Part shown: positions 36,972 through 46,106 of the stretch, piece after piece
Layout of the letters: every line of letters starts with the position of its first letter
How positions within the stretch are numbered: position 1 is the first letter of the stretch
Origin: Robertkochia flava
GTDB taxonomy: Bacteria > Bacteroidota > Bacteroidia > Flavobacteriales > Flavobacteriaceae
Assembly (NCBI RefSeq): GCF_020166515.1
Contig: NZ_JAINZT010000005.1
Location: 248,001 to 312,000, forward strand
Length of the DNA: 64,000 bases
Direction: 5' to 3'
The notes under the pieces: generated by a model
The model's input: only the letters and a program-made list of their open reading frames with translations
Database searches by the model: none
What the model was told of the DNA's origin: nothing
Position numbers and translations under genes: made by a program

Positions 36972-37476
36972 GTAAGGTATCTTGAGGTTCTACGGCCGAC
37001 TCAACCACATCCAGGGCAACGATCCACGGAGTGGGGTCACTGCCGTCCGGGTTGGGGTTTACCTGGTTTAGCGTATAATTTACAGCGTATCCGCATCCGC
37101 GGGAAACAAAATATTCACTGGTCTGGTAATTTATTTCCAGCAGGTCTACATTTCCGGTTTCCACTCCTTCGCTGTCATCTGCCGAATCCCTGACCAGGAA
37201 AAAACTCGTGGAGGATTCATAGTTTTTCAGGGGAAGTTCTATTTCGGTCCGGGAGGTTCTGTCGGAAAAAGTGCCTACGGTGATATTCTGACCCTGACCC
37301 ACCACCCGCAGCCTGGGTACTTCTTTAGGGGTGTCCTGGTCCTGAACGTCAAAAAAACCAATTTTCAGGTAGGGGGTTGTGGCCGACTCCGGGGGGCAGA
37401 TGTCGTCTTTTTCACAGGCGCTGATGACGGCCCCGATAAGGAGAAGGATGGAAAATAGGAAAACTGCTTGCTTCAC
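36952..37476 (-). CDS. DUF6452 family lipoprotein
   Basis: The 174-aa protein has a lipobox (VISAC) followed by EKDDICPP, a K-D-D tail consistent with surface exposure. Two further cysteines (DICPP and RGCGYAVNY) lie in the mature part, which looks beta-rich. It sits between rlmD (8 bp) and DUF6048 (20-bp overlap) and is probably co-transcribed with both. The pairing of the two envelope proteins suggests that they work together, but their role is unknown. Confidence 0.8.
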   Translation of the reverse strand: MKQAVFLFSILLLIGAVISACEKDDICPPESATTPYLKIGFFDVQDQDTPKEVPRLRVVGQGQNITVGTFSDRTSRTEIELPLKNYESSTSFFLVRDSADDSEGVETGNVDLLEINYQTSEYFVSRGCGYAVNYTLNQVNPNPDGSDPTPWIVALDVVESAVEPQDTLHVKIYH

Positions 37477-37484
37477 GTATTGTA

Positions 37485-38897
37485 TTATTTTCTGCGTTCT
37501 AAAAGTACAACATTTTCTACATGATGTGTTTGCGGGAACATGTCTACGGGTTGTACCCTGGTCACGCGGTATTTTTCGTCCATCAGGGCCAGGTCCCTGG
37601 CCTGGGTGGCACTGTTGCAGCTCACATAGACCACTTTCTCAGGAGCAATGTTCAGGATCTGCTCCACCACGTCTTTATGCATGCCATCCCTCGGCGGGTC
37701 GGTGATGATCACATCGGGGTGACCGTTGGCTTCGATAAAGGCGGCATTAAAGACCTTTTTCATATCTCCGGCGTAAAAATGCACGTTGTCAATGTTGTTT
37801 AGCCTTGCATTCTCCCAGGCATCTTCTATGGCCTCCGGTACGGCTTCCACACCTACTACCTTTCCGGCTTTTTTGGCCACAAACTGGGCAATGGTTCCCG
37901 TTCCGGTATACAGGTCGTACACAGTTTCCTCGCCCTGAAGGTTAGCGAACTCCCGGGTTACTTTATAAAGTTCATAGGCTTGAGCAGAATTGGTCTGATA
38001 GAAGCTTTTAGCATTGACCTTGAACTGCAGTCCCTCCATTTCTTCCAGGATATGATCCCTGCCATGGTAGCAAATAACATCCTGGTCGTAGATGGTGTCA
38101 TTGGCTTTCTGGTTGATCACGTACTGCAGGGAAGTGATCTGTGGGAAGGTGGTCTTGAGGTGGTTCAGGAGCAACTCCCGGTTTTCGGGTTCGTCATTGA
38201 AAAACTGGATGAGCACCATGAGCTCTCCGGTAGAAGAGGTGCGTATCATCAGGGTACGCAGCAACCCTTTCTGCTCGCGGGTATTAAAGAAGCTCATGCC
38301 GTGTTTCTCGGCAAAATGTTTTACTTCCAGGCGGATGGCGTTGGAGGGGTCTTCCTGTAAATGACATTTCTTAATGTCGAGGATCTTGTCCCACATGCCC
38401 GGAATATGGAATCCCAGGGCGTTGCGGTTCCCGATTTCGGCATCGCTCTCGATCTCTTTCCGGCTCAGCCAGCGACTGTCGGAGAAGGAGAACTCCATTT
38501 TATTGCGATAGAAATACTGTTTTTCTGATCCCAGGATAGGGGAGATCTCCGGCAGGGCGACCTTGGCAATGCGCTGCAGGTTATTGGTAACCTCCTTTTG
38601 TTTGTAGAAAAGCTGGTGTTCGTACCCCATATTCTGCCATTTGCACCCCCCGCAAACGCCAAAATGTTCGCACACCGGATCGGTGCGTTTCTCTGAGGGT
38701 TCATGGATCCTAACGATTTCTCCTTCAAAATAATTCTTTCGTTTTTTGAAGGTGCGTACATCCACCACATCGCCCGGAACGGCATGCGGCATGAATATCA
38801 CTCTGCCATCGGGGGCCTTGGCTACTCCCTTGCCTTTCGCTCCGGCGTCGGTAACGGTAACCTTTTCAAATACCTTGATCCTGTTCTTTCTTGCCAT
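37485..38897 (-). CDS. rlmD: 23S rRNA (uracil-C5)-methyltransferase RlmD
   Basis: The 470-aa enzyme methylates a uridine in 23S rRNA (U1939 in E. coli numbering). A TRAM domain covers about residues 1-65. A 4Fe-4S cluster motif (CEHFGVCGGCKWQ) follows, and the methyltransferase domain contains DLYTGTGTIAQF (SAM loop), ITDPPRDGMH and VYVSCNSATQARDL, which holds the catalytic Cys. Length is typical. It heads an operon with the DUF6452 and DUF6048 genes. Confidence 0.94.
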   Translation of the reverse strand: MARKNRIKVFEKVTVTDAGAKGKGVAKAPDGRVIFMPHAVPGDVVDVRTFKKRKNYFEGEIVRIHEPSEKRTDPVCEHFGVCGGCKWQNMGYEHQLFYKQKEVTNNLQRIAKVALPEISPILGSEKQYFYRNKMEFSFSDSRWLSRKEIESDAEIGNRNALGFHIPGMWDKILDIKKCHLQEDPSNAIRLEVKHFAEKHGMSFFNTREQKGLLRTLMIRTSSTGELMVLIQFFNDEPENRELLLNHLKTTFPQITSLQYVINQKANDTIYDQDVICYHGRDHILEEMEGLQFKVNAKSFYQTNSAQAYELYKVTREFANLQGEETVYDLYTGTGTIAQFVAKKAGKVVGVEAVPEAIEDAWENARLNNIDNVHFYAGDMKKVFNAAFIEANGHPDVIITDPPRDGMHKDVVEQILNIAPEKVVYVSCNSATQARDLALMDEKYRVTRVQPVDMFPQTHHVENVVLLERRK

Positions 38898-38963
38898 GCC
38901 GCAAAAATAATGTGTTTTTTTGGATTTTAAGGTGGGAATTGGCAGCAGGTCGGATACCCCTGA

Positions 38964-39404
38964 TCAACGGTTTTTCCAATTTTCGAAAGACATTTCAAAT
39001 TTAACTTCCCCTTCCCGGGTATTCCCAAGCTTTTCCCATCCTGTTCGGGTGTAGAACTCCTCGGCCCTGGTATTTGCCCCAGTGCTAAGCCATATAGGAT
39101 CTGTGGTCCGGGAGAAATACCAGGAAAGCATGATGTCCTGCAGTTTTTTTCCGATCCCTTTTCCTTCAAATTCAGGATGAACGAACAGGGCCCATACATT
39201 ATTGGCTTTCAGGTCGGCAATGGCAAACCCGACAATACGCTGTGCCTCCTCGCATACCCAGCCTTTCCCCAATTTCCCGAGGTAGCTGCGATAGTCTGTT
39301 TCGGTTACCCGTGCCGGATCGGTAAGTATATTTTCCCTGACCTGATTACGCAGGACATGCATCTGGGGAATGTCGGTTAAAGCGGCTTCCCGGAAGGTCA
39401 TCAT
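38964..39404 (-). CDS. GNAT family N-acetyltransferase
   Basis: The 146-aa protein has the GNAT fold. The N-terminal helix region reads FREAALTDIPQMHVLRNQVRENIL, the acetyl-CoA loop is VHPEFEGKGIGKKLQDIML, and the C-terminal motif is LSTGANTRAEEFYTRTGWEKLG. The substrate is unknown. Its start overlaps the stop of the pentapeptide-repeat gene by 4 bp, so the two are translationally coupled. Confidence 0.9.
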   Translation of the reverse strand: MMTFREAALTDIPQMHVLRNQVRENILTDPARVTETDYRSYLGKLGKGWVCEEAQRIVGFAIADLKANNVWALFVHPEFEGKGIGKKLQDIMLSWYFSRTTDPIWLSTGANTRAEEFYTRTGWEKLGNTREGEVKFEMSFENWKNR

Positions 39405-39973
39405 TTGATGATCAGGTTATATTTTTCTAATAATCCGGGGATACTCTGAAGAGAAAATCTCGCCTTTTTGAGCCGGTTGCGTTCCGGGTCAATGGCAAAA
39501 TTATACGAGGAGCTCATATCGGCTTCCTCGAGAATCGTGTTTTCAAAAATGGCGCCGCCCAGGTCGCAATTGTCAAAAAGGGCAGCTGTAATGTCTGCCT
39601 CAGAAAGGTCTGCCTCTTTTAGACTACAGTTTTTAAAACGGGTCTTTTTTATTTTGAGCTGATAAAAGCAAGCATGATCGAGCTGGCAGTCTTCAAAAGA
39701 AAACGACAGCCCGAAATCGGCGCACTGGTCAAACCGGCATCCCAGCAGCTTACATTCTGAAAAGAACACCTCCTGCAGCATCGTTTTATGCAGTTTTGCA
39801 TTGCTCAGATTACAGTGATGAAACTCGCAGTCTATCAAGGAGGTCTCAGACAGGTCGGCCCCCGACAGATCACACTGCTCAAAGGTGCAGTTTTCGAATT
39901 CGGCCCTGGAAAGTATGTGTTGATCCAGCTCTGCCCGGTGGAAGGTTTTGTCTGAAAAATAAGCTGTGGTCAT
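39401..39973 (-). CDS. Pentapeptide-repeat protein
   Basis: From ATG 39973 the product has 190 residues. About residues 20-165 consist of pentapeptide repeats with the A(D/N)LxX pattern (ADLSETSLIDCEF, CNLSNAKLHKTML, ADLSEADITAALF, GAIFENTILEEADM), which fold into a right-handed quadrilateral beta-helix. Some members protect DNA gyrase from quinolones (Qnr, MfpA), but most have unknown roles and this one has no specific sign of that. An upstream in-frame ATG at 40021 would add 16 residues with no family support. Confidence 0.88.
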   Translation of the reverse strand: MTTAYFSDKTFHRAELDQHILSRAEFENCTFEQCDLSGADLSETSLIDCEFHHCNLSNAKLHKTMLQEVFFSECKLLGCRFDQCADFGLSFSFEDCQLDHACFYQLKIKKTRFKNCSLKEADLSEADITAALFDNCDLGGAIFENTILEEADMSSSYNFAIDPERNRLKKARFSLQSIPGLLEKYNLIIK

Positions 39974-40071
39974 TTTAATTCTGGTGGTTGTAGAGGTTAT
40001 TACAGACCAAAAATAAGGCAATCTTCCATGGAATTTAAGCGATAAGGGTTTAAATGTAAACGGCTTTCCTG

Positions 40072-41115
40072 TTATTCGGAATCGGGAAGAAATCTTTTTT
40101 TAAGGTCTTCCAGCGTTTGTTGAACCGCCTGCTCATAGGATAATCCCTGCTGCCCCCTGTAGGTGGTTAATTTATCGACTACAAAGGGGAGGTATACAAA
40201 CTGGCGGTCTTCTGTATAGTGACGTAACAGGTCCCCGGTTTGAGATTGCTTACCGGTAGGATCCGGGACAAAAATTTCTCCGGCCCTTACAAAATGCTCC
40301 ACCAGGCAGTCCTCCCATCCCGGATAGCCCTGCAAACGCATGGATTCCTTCAGGGGTGCGAACAGGGATTTTGTTTGCCTGATGGCAGCAGTATGTTTCA
40401 ACACCACCCCATTCACAAAGGAATGCCCGAATTCATGAAGGGCCAGGTTGAGGAATTTCTCCGGATGGTTATAATCGTAGTCCTTTTCCAGAGGACCCAG
40501 GATATAGACGGCCTTTTTTGCTTCCGGTTTCCGGAATCCCCATCCGGCTGTGGGCCAAACGGTGAGACTGGGTACGATCTCATAGATGGAGAATTCCTGT
40601 TGGTATACCTCTTCCATCTGGGCCAGGAAGGAAGCCGAAGGCTTGTTCTTTTCCAGTATATCCAGTACCTCCGTGCGGTAGGGGGCCAGGTGTTCCCAGA
40701 TCTTCCCGAAATCAGCGGTCTGTACAAATTCATCAAGGGCGGCGATAATGGTGCTGATCTTTTCTGCCTCCTCCGGGGTCTTGTGGCCGTATTTGCCCTT
40801 TACGTATGCATCGGTGTCAAAACCTTCCTGTAACGGGAGTGGAGGAAGTGTATAGAGGAGATCGACCAGGAACGCATAGGTCATGTCGGACGATAATTCA
40901 AATATCCTGGGTAAAACAGGATGGGTCCTGTCTGTTTCTGATCTGTTGAGCGCCAGGGTTACCGGGTGTTCGGGATCTGAATATAACGGTTCGGCCAGGT
41001 GAACCAGATACCCGAAAAGCTCGATGTTCTTTTTAAAATGAATACGTACGTCTTTTTGCTGGCCAAAGGCCGCGATCGAAATGAAAATGAAAAGTAAGAT
41101 GGAAAGAAGTCTCAT
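40072..41115 (-). CDS. Secreted DUF4932-like putative metalloprotease
   Basis: From ATG 41115 the 347-aa product has a signal peptide (MRLLSILLFIFISIAAFGQ). A zincin-type motif HEFGHS starts at His227 (HExxH with Glu228 and His231), within LNLALHEFGHSFVNGVV. The surrounding sequence (YNHPEKFLNLALHE, YILGPLEKDYDY) fits the DUF4932 group as I recall it. It is probably periplasmic or secreted. The third zinc ligand is not certain. The open frame extends to 41184 but the extra residues precede the signal peptide. Confidence 0.8.
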   Translation of the reverse strand: MRLLSILLFIFISIAAFGQQKDVRIHFKKNIELFGYLVHLAEPLYSDPEHPVTLALNRSETDRTHPVLPRIFELSSDMTYAFLVDLLYTLPPLPLQEGFDTDAYVKGKYGHKTPEEAEKISTIIAALDEFVQTADFGKIWEHLAPYRTEVLDILEKNKPSASFLAQMEEVYQQEFSIYEIVPSLTVWPTAGWGFRKPEAKKAVYILGPLEKDYDYNHPEKFLNLALHEFGHSFVNGVVLKHTAAIRQTKSLFAPLKESMRLQGYPGWEDCLVEHFVRAGEIFVPDPTGKQSQTGDLLRHYTEDRQFVYLPFVVDKLTTYRGQQGLSYEQAVQQTLEDLKKRFLPDSE

Positions 41116-41218
41116 GATTTTTTTGATCAAAGAAAAGGGTACGGATGGGTAAAATCGACCGAAAACGCGTTTCCGGACGTACAAAACCGTGTTTTGGGAA
41201 TAGTTTTAAGCAAAAGGC

Positions 41219-42250
41219 TTATTTCAGGAATTCAGAAGGAGTCTTCCCGGTATGGTTTTTAAAGACCTGGTTAAATGTAGACTTTGAGTTGAATCCCGAT
41301 TCCATGGCCAGGGCCAGTATGGTTTTGGTTTCCTTTTCTCCCGAGTTGGCTTTGGCGATGAACGCTTCGATCCTGTATTGGTTGATATACTCCTTGTAGC
41401 TCATTTTCCGGTAATGGTTAATGAGGTAGGACACGTACCGTTCAGGAAGTTGAACCGAACCGGCGAATTCCTTTAAGGTGAGGCCGGGATCTGTAAAGGC
41501 TTTTTCTACGGTCATCTTCCGCTCTATTCTTTCCAGACTCTCAGGATCGTTGTACCTGGAGAATTCGTTCTTCTTCCCGGACGGCCTGGGAAAGGATTGT
41601 CCTTCGAGGAAATTCAGGAATGCAAGTCCAAAGAACAGGAAGATGATCAGGTATTCTATAACAAAGTAATACTTCCATCCGATCAGGGTAAAAGTGATCC
41701 AGAATATGCCCAGCAAGGTTAGACTGAACATAAGTGCCGGTAATTTGAACCGGTTAAGAAGCAGGCCTTCCTTTTTTTGTATGCCGGAATTACCGGGTTT
41801 CTTCAGATAAGCAGTCCAGTAATGTATCAGCACATACACGAACCACAACAGGGGGAGGTACTCGGAGAACCCTGTCCATAGCAAATTTCCCTTAAGATGT
41901 GCAAGCTTTGCCAGCGATAGTATTTGAAGCATAAATTCAATCAATGCCGGGATATAAAGAAGGGTATGCCTGGCGCGAACCTCGAAGCCTGGATCGGTAT
42001 GATACTGCAGGAAGATCCACAGGGAAGGTGGGATTAGGAGGTAATTCAGCAATATGTCGGGAGGCAAGGTGTTGAAAAACGCTGAGGTGCCGGATTGGGA
42101 TGTCCAGGAGAGGAGCAGTTCAAAGGCCAGAACCAGCACTACTATTCCCAGGAAAAAGCCCGATTTTCGTGGGGTGAAGATCTGCGACAACAAAGCAATG
42201 GCGATCATGCATCCTAATGCAAATCCAACGAAGTAGATATTTTCAATCAT
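41219..42250 (-). CDS. Membrane-spanning AraC family regulator
   Basis: The 343-aa protein has about seven hydrophobic helices in residues 1-225 (FVGFALGCMIAIALLSQIF, FFLGIVVLVLAFELLLSW, LPALMFSLTLLGIFWITF and others). A C-terminal AraC-type double helix-turn-helix follows at about 245-343 (LTLKEFAGSVQLPERYVSYLIN, KTILALAMESGFNSKSTFNQVF). It would sense something at the inner membrane and bind DNA directly. The target is unknown. Neighbours on the same strand are the P1 peptidase and the putative metalloprotease, each separated by more than 100 bp. Confidence 0.88.
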   Translation of the reverse strand: MIENIYFVGFALGCMIAIALLSQIFTPRKSGFFLGIVVLVLAFELLLSWTSQSGTSAFFNTLPPDILLNYLLIPPSLWIFLQYHTDPGFEVRARHTLLYIPALIEFMLQILSLAKLAHLKGNLLWTGFSEYLPLLWFVYVLIHYWTAYLKKPGNSGIQKKEGLLLNRFKLPALMFSLTLLGIFWITFTLIGWKYYFVIEYLIIFLFFGLAFLNFLEGQSFPRPSGKKNEFSRYNDPESLERIERKMTVEKAFTDPGLTLKEFAGSVQLPERYVSYLINHYRKMSYKEYINQYRIEAFIAKANSGEKETKTILALAMESGFNSKSTFNQVFKNHTGKTPSEFLK

Positions 42251-42436
42251 GGCGATGAAGATACACAGGAAGCGTTAAAAATGGAAATCGGACTTCTTGT
42301 TGTACACTGCCCGGAGGGGCAGACACGTGGTTTGTAACCGGCGTTTCATTGTTATGGACCGGAATGTTTTAGGGCAGGGGACAGGCAGTCAAAGGCCGCT
42401 CCCGGGCTCCAGCAGATGTCTTTATTCCTTTGAAGT
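42251..42436. other. Short intergenic region
   Basis: I see no gene or RNA here. It carries the start-side region of the AraC gene and the 3' flank of the P1 peptidase gene. Confidence 0.5.
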
Positions 42437-43537
42437 TCAATTCTGCAGCATTTTCATTACTGCTTCCTTTGGCAGGGACTCAATTTTGAGTCCGTCTTTA
42501 CCCACCATGGTTTCCGCTGCAAAGAGCGAATTCAGGATGGCTTCTTCGGTGGCTTCGATCACAGCTTCGAATAAGGGCGTCATTTTGTCATTACGTACCT
42601 CTGTCTTTTCCAGAACTATGTTGTCTTTTGGAAAATAGGGGATTCTCAGGGCTTGGTTGGTTGAAAAGGCTATGACGTATTCTCCACTGCCATTAGAGCC
42701 ATTACCCCCGGTTTTCGCCAGGCCAAACATAGCTCGTTTAGAAAGGCGTTTCAGATTTCTCGGGGATAGAGGTGCATCGGTTGCCACTACGATCATGCAT
42801 GACCCATCGCCCGAATTCAGGGCCTCCCGCTTTTCCAGGATCGCCCCAACCGGAGTGCCGGCAATGGTTAAATCGCCTCCATAGTTTGTTTGCACCAGTA
42901 CCCCTACCGTATACCCCCCGCGGGCTTCAGGTAATACCCGGGAAGCGGTTCCGATACCGCCCTTATATCCGAAACATATGGTGCCGGTTCCTGCTCCGAC
43001 ATTCCCCTGTACTATCGCTCCGGTTGTGGCATTGCTTATGGCTTTTAAAACATCTTCGCGGGTAACATGTCTGCCCTGGATGTCGTTCAGTGCGCCATCA
43101 TTGGTTTCTCCGACTACAGGATTTACAGATCGCACATGGGCGAGGTTGTTCTCAATAGAGAGGGTATAATCAATAAGCGCATCGGCGGCTGTGGGTACCG
43201 ACAAGGTGTTGGTTAATACGATGGGGGTTTCAATTTCTCCCAGTTCCTCCACCTGCGAATATCCCGTGAGTTTCCCGAAACCATTGGCAACGTAGATGGC
43301 TGCAGGAACCTTTTGCATAAAAATATTTCCCTCATGGGGCAGAATTGCGGTAACCCCGGTCCTGATGCTGTCGCCTTCCCTCCGGGTGGTATGCCCCACC
43401 TTTACCCCGGCAACATCGGTAATGGCATTAAGTTTACCGGTTTTGTAGGTTCCAATCGTAATCCCGTAGTCGCGTACTGTTTTATCTTGCCCGAAACAGG
43501 CAGTTCCCAGGAGCAGCAGCAATAGTAGTGTTTTCAT
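42437..43537 (-). CDS. P1 family peptidase (DmpA-like)
   Basis: The 366-aa protein is a self-cleaving N-terminal nucleophile hydrolase of the DmpA/BapA group, which remove N-terminal residues or cleave beta-peptides. It has a signal peptide (MKTLLLLLLLGTACFGQ), so it probably acts in the periplasm. The typical start of the fold, GKLNAITDVAGVKVGHTT, is followed by NGFGKLTG, GNVGAGTGTICFGYKGGIGTASR and the autocleavage site GDG-SCMIVVATDAPL, where Gly245-Ser246 would be cut to expose the nucleophile Ser246. Length is normal. It is monocistronic. Confidence 0.92.
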   Translation of the reverse strand: MKTLLLLLLLGTACFGQDKTVRDYGITIGTYKTGKLNAITDVAGVKVGHTTRREGDSIRTGVTAILPHEGNIFMQKVPAAIYVANGFGKLTGYSQVEELGEIETPIVLTNTLSVPTAADALIDYTLSIENNLAHVRSVNPVVGETNDGALNDIQGRHVTREDVLKAISNATTGAIVQGNVGAGTGTICFGYKGGIGTASRVLPEARGGYTVGVLVQTNYGGDLTIAGTPVGAILEKREALNSGDGSCMIVVATDAPLSPRNLKRLSKRAMFGLAKTGGNGSNGSGEYVIAFSTNQALRIPYFPKDNIVLEKTEVRNDKMTPLFEAVIEATEEAILNSLFAAETMVGKDGLKIESLPKEAVMKMLQN

Positions 43538-43557
43538 CTTGTCAGGGTTTTTGGTAT

Positions 43558-43621
43558 CCCCGGAGGTTTCCGGGGTGGTCTTAAAGGTTCGGGGAACAGT
43601 GATCCGGGAATCTTCCCGGAT
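43558..43621. repeat. Two GC-rich hairpins
   Basis: CCCCGGA/TCCGGGG (43558-43575) and ATCCGGGAA/TTCCCGGAT (43602-43621) are perfect inverted repeats in the gap between the unknown secreted protein gene and the P1 peptidase gene. There is no T-run, so they are not clear terminators; they may stabilise mRNA ends. Confidence 0.6.
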
Positions 43622-43675
43622 GAACCGGACCCATAGGTGCCCGGTAGAAAGTCCTGGAGTCCTGAAGTCCTGAAT

Positions 43676-44290
43676 TTATTTGTAAATAAATGAATCGTAC
43701 ATCATCTCAATGATCTCCATTCCCTGCGGACTTAACTGGTCATCCATGACCATGGTCATTATAAGGATACCTTCATCTTTTTTGCCCAGGGTGGCCACTT
43801 CATAAATATTGGTTTCATCCTTGTAGGTCAGGACGGCCCTGTTTACCCGAAGGTCCTGGCCGGATCTTAACTTCCGGGTGTAATCTTCTCGTTTCATTTG
43901 GAAACCGTAGTTGATACTTTCCTTGGTTACCTCAGAGATCATAATTTCGTTAAGCATGGAGGGATTCATGGAGGCGTATTTCTGTATTAACACCCCTGAG
44001 CCTTCTGCCGTCATCAGTACAATTTGCTCTATACCTTCATCAATAACCATTTGAGAAATTCTGTAGTCCTTGGAATAATTAAAACTAAAGAGTTCGTCAT
44101 CATAGATAAGGGTGTCTTTGGCAATGACCTTAAATTGTACCGGGGTATTGTCGAGCAGCATCGTATACTCTTTATCCAGAGAAATATCCAAAACGGTATC
44201 GTTGATCTGGATTTTATAATGATTTTGCGAGAAGGCTGTGATGCAGGAAAAGATCAGCAGGGAGAAAAGGAAAAGGTTTTTGTTTGTCAT
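43676..44290 (-). CDS. Secreted protein of unknown function
   Basis: The 204-aa protein has a signal peptide (MTNKNLFLFSLLIFSCITAFSQ). The mature part is a mixed alpha/beta domain beginning HYKIQINDTVLDISLDKEY and ending MYDSFIYK. I do not recognise a family. It is monocistronic, with hairpins on its 3' side and 440 bp of non-coding DNA on its 5' side. Confidence 0.75.
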   Translation of the reverse strand: MTNKNLFLFSLLIFSCITAFSQNHYKIQINDTVLDISLDKEYTMLLDNTPVQFKVIAKDTLIYDDELFSFNYSKDYRISQMVIDEGIEQIVLMTAEGSGVLIQKYASMNPSMLNEIMISEVTKESINYGFQMKREDYTRKLRSGQDLRVNRAVLTYKDETNIYEVATLGKKDEGILIMTMVMDDQLSPQGMEIIEMMYDSFIYK

Positions 44291-44732
44291 GGGATGGTTT
44301 TGGTTGATGGGTTAAGGGTGTTTGGGCTGGCTGTATTTCTGGCTATTATTCTTATTATTCGATCAATGTAAGAAAATTTTCTAAAAAGAAAGGGTCCCCT
44401 TAAATGGTATTCGGGATGAAGGGATTGCCGGGATCCCCGCATATAAGACCGGAACTTCGGAGGTGATTTTGGTATGGATCAGCGGGTGCTGACGGGATGG
44501 GGCGGCAGGCCGGTCTCTTTGTTCAGAAAGGTTGTTGAGGCTGTTTCCAAATACTGCGCCAGCGGTTGGAGCAGGCTACCGTGTAGCGCGTAAAACGCGG
44601 TGGCTGCAGCGCAGACAGGCGCCCAAATAAACTTTAGAATCCGCTAAATATTTATTATTTTGCCGACACTGCAAAACGGATGATTTCTCTCCATAAGAAG
44701 GAATTGTAAAGTTTCAATATTAAATAACTAGA
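44291..44732. other. Intergenic region before ornithine aminotransferase
   Basis: No gene is supported in these 442 bp. A GC-rich part at about 44500-44630 contains a perfect small palindrome (CGCGT-AAA-ACGCG) and several GCGC words, and its minus-strand frames lack starts. The segment 44650-44662 (TATTTATTATTTTG) is an approximate -7 region for the gene starting at 44733. Confidence 0.45.
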
Positions 44733-46013
44733 ATGGCAATTTTGGAAAAATTATCATCAAAAGAAGCAATTGCATTAGAAGACAAGTATGGAGCCCATAA
44801 TTATCACCCGCTACCTGTGGTTTTAAGCCGCGGAGAAGGGGTGTTTATGTGGGATGCCGAAGGCAAGAAATACTATGACTTTCTTTCAGCCTATTCTGCG
44901 GTAAACCAGGGGCATTGTCACCCCCGTATTGTGGAGGCCATGAGTGAGCAGGCGAAAACGCTGACCCTGACCTCAAGAGCATTTTACAATGATATGCTCG
45001 GAAAATTCGAGAAGTACGCTACGGAGTATTTTGGATTTGACAAGATGTTACCCATGAATACAGGGGCAGAGGCGGTGGAAACCGCGATAAAGATCTGCAG
45101 GAAATGGGCGTATGAAAAGAAAGGCATTCCGGAGCAGGAAGCCAAGATCGTCGTGTTTGAAAATAACTTTCACGGCCGTACCACCACAATTATTTCCTTT
45201 TCCAATGATGAGGGAGCGCGTAAGAACTTCGGACCGTATACGCCCGGATTTATCAAGGTGGCCTACAACGATCCGGAGGCTTTAAAAGAAGTACTGGAGA
45301 CGGAAAAGAACGTAGCCGGAGTCCTTATCGAACCGATCCAGGGAGAGGCCGGAGTGTTTCGTCCTGATACCGATTTTATGGCGAAGGTGAAATCTCTTTG
45401 TAATGCGAATAACGTACTCTTTATAGCAGATGAGATCCAGACCGGGATCGCCAGAACAGGATCGCTTCTGGCCGTTTGCGGGGATTGTACCTGCCAGGGG
45501 CATTGTGAACAACAGGCTACCTACCAGCGTCCGGATATGCTGGTTCTCGGGAAAGCCCTGAGTGGTGGTGCCTACCCGGTGAGTGCGGTACTGGCGGATG
45601 ATGAGATCATGAATGTGATACAGCCCGGTCAGCACGGAAGTACTTTCGGAGGAAACCCGGTGGCCGCCGCAGTAGCCATGGAAGCCCTGGAAGTGGTTCG
45701 CGATGAGCAACTGGCTCAAAACGCCAGAGAGCTCGGCGCCTTGTTCCGGGAAAAATTGAATGACTACATCGAGCAGAGTTCCATTGTAACCCTGGTGAGA
45801 GGAAAGGGACTTCTGAACGCCATTGTGGTGAATGATACGGAAGACAGCTCTACCGCCTGGGATATCTGTGTGGCACTGAAAGAGAACGGCCTTCTGGCCA
45901 AGCCTACCCACGGGAACATCATCAGGTTTGCACCCCCGCTGGTGATGACCAGGGAGCAGCTGCTGGATTGTATCGATATTATTACCAAAACCCTGAAGGA
46001 TTTTGAAAAATAA
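44733..46013 (+). CDS. rocD: Ornithine aminotransferase
   Basis: The 426-aa PLP enzyme transfers the delta-amino group of ornithine to 2-oxoglutarate, linking arginine, proline and glutamate metabolism. It shows NTGAEAVETAIKICRKW, ENNFHGRT, EPIQGEAGVFRPD, DEIQTGIARTG and the PLP lysine Lys274 in LGKALSGGAYPVSAVLADDE, with GSTFGGNPVAAAVAM further on. Between the last two motifs it has an extra Cys-rich loop, Cys249, Cys252, Cys254 and Cys258 (VCGDCTCQGHC), absent from the E. coli and human type as I recall them. Followed by a terminator at 46044. Confidence 0.95.
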   Translation: MAILEKLSSKEAIALEDKYGAHNYHPLPVVLSRGEGVFMWDAEGKKYYDFLSAYSAVNQGHCHPRIVEAMSEQAKTLTLTSRAFYNDMLGKFEKYATEYFGFDKMLPMNTGAEAVETAIKICRKWAYEKKGIPEQEAKIVVFENNFHGRTTTIISFSNDEGARKNFGPYTPGFIKVAYNDPEALKEVLETEKNVAGVLIEPIQGEAGVFRPDTDFMAKVKSLCNANNVLFIADEIQTGIARTGSLLAVCGDCTCQGHCEQQATYQRPDMLVLGKALSGGAYPVSAVLADDEIMNVIQPGQHGSTFGGNPVAAAVAMEALEVVRDEQLAQNARELGALFREKLNDYIEQSSIVTLVRGKGLLNAIVVNDTEDSSTAWDICVALKENGLLAKPTHGNIIRFAPPLVMTREQLLDCIDIITKTLKDFEK

Positions 46014-46043
46014 TTTGATATAAATAAATTAATACTATTTTTG

Positions 46044-46076
46044 AAAGGCCATTCCTACCGGGGGTGGCCTTTTTTG
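46044..46076 (+). terminator. Terminator of rocD
   Basis: AAAGGCCA (46044-46051) and TGGCCTTT (46065-46072) pair, followed by TTTTG. It lies 30 bp after the stop codon. Confidence 0.75.
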
Positions 46077-46106
46077 TTTGTATTTATTAAAAAGCTACAA
46101 TGCATT

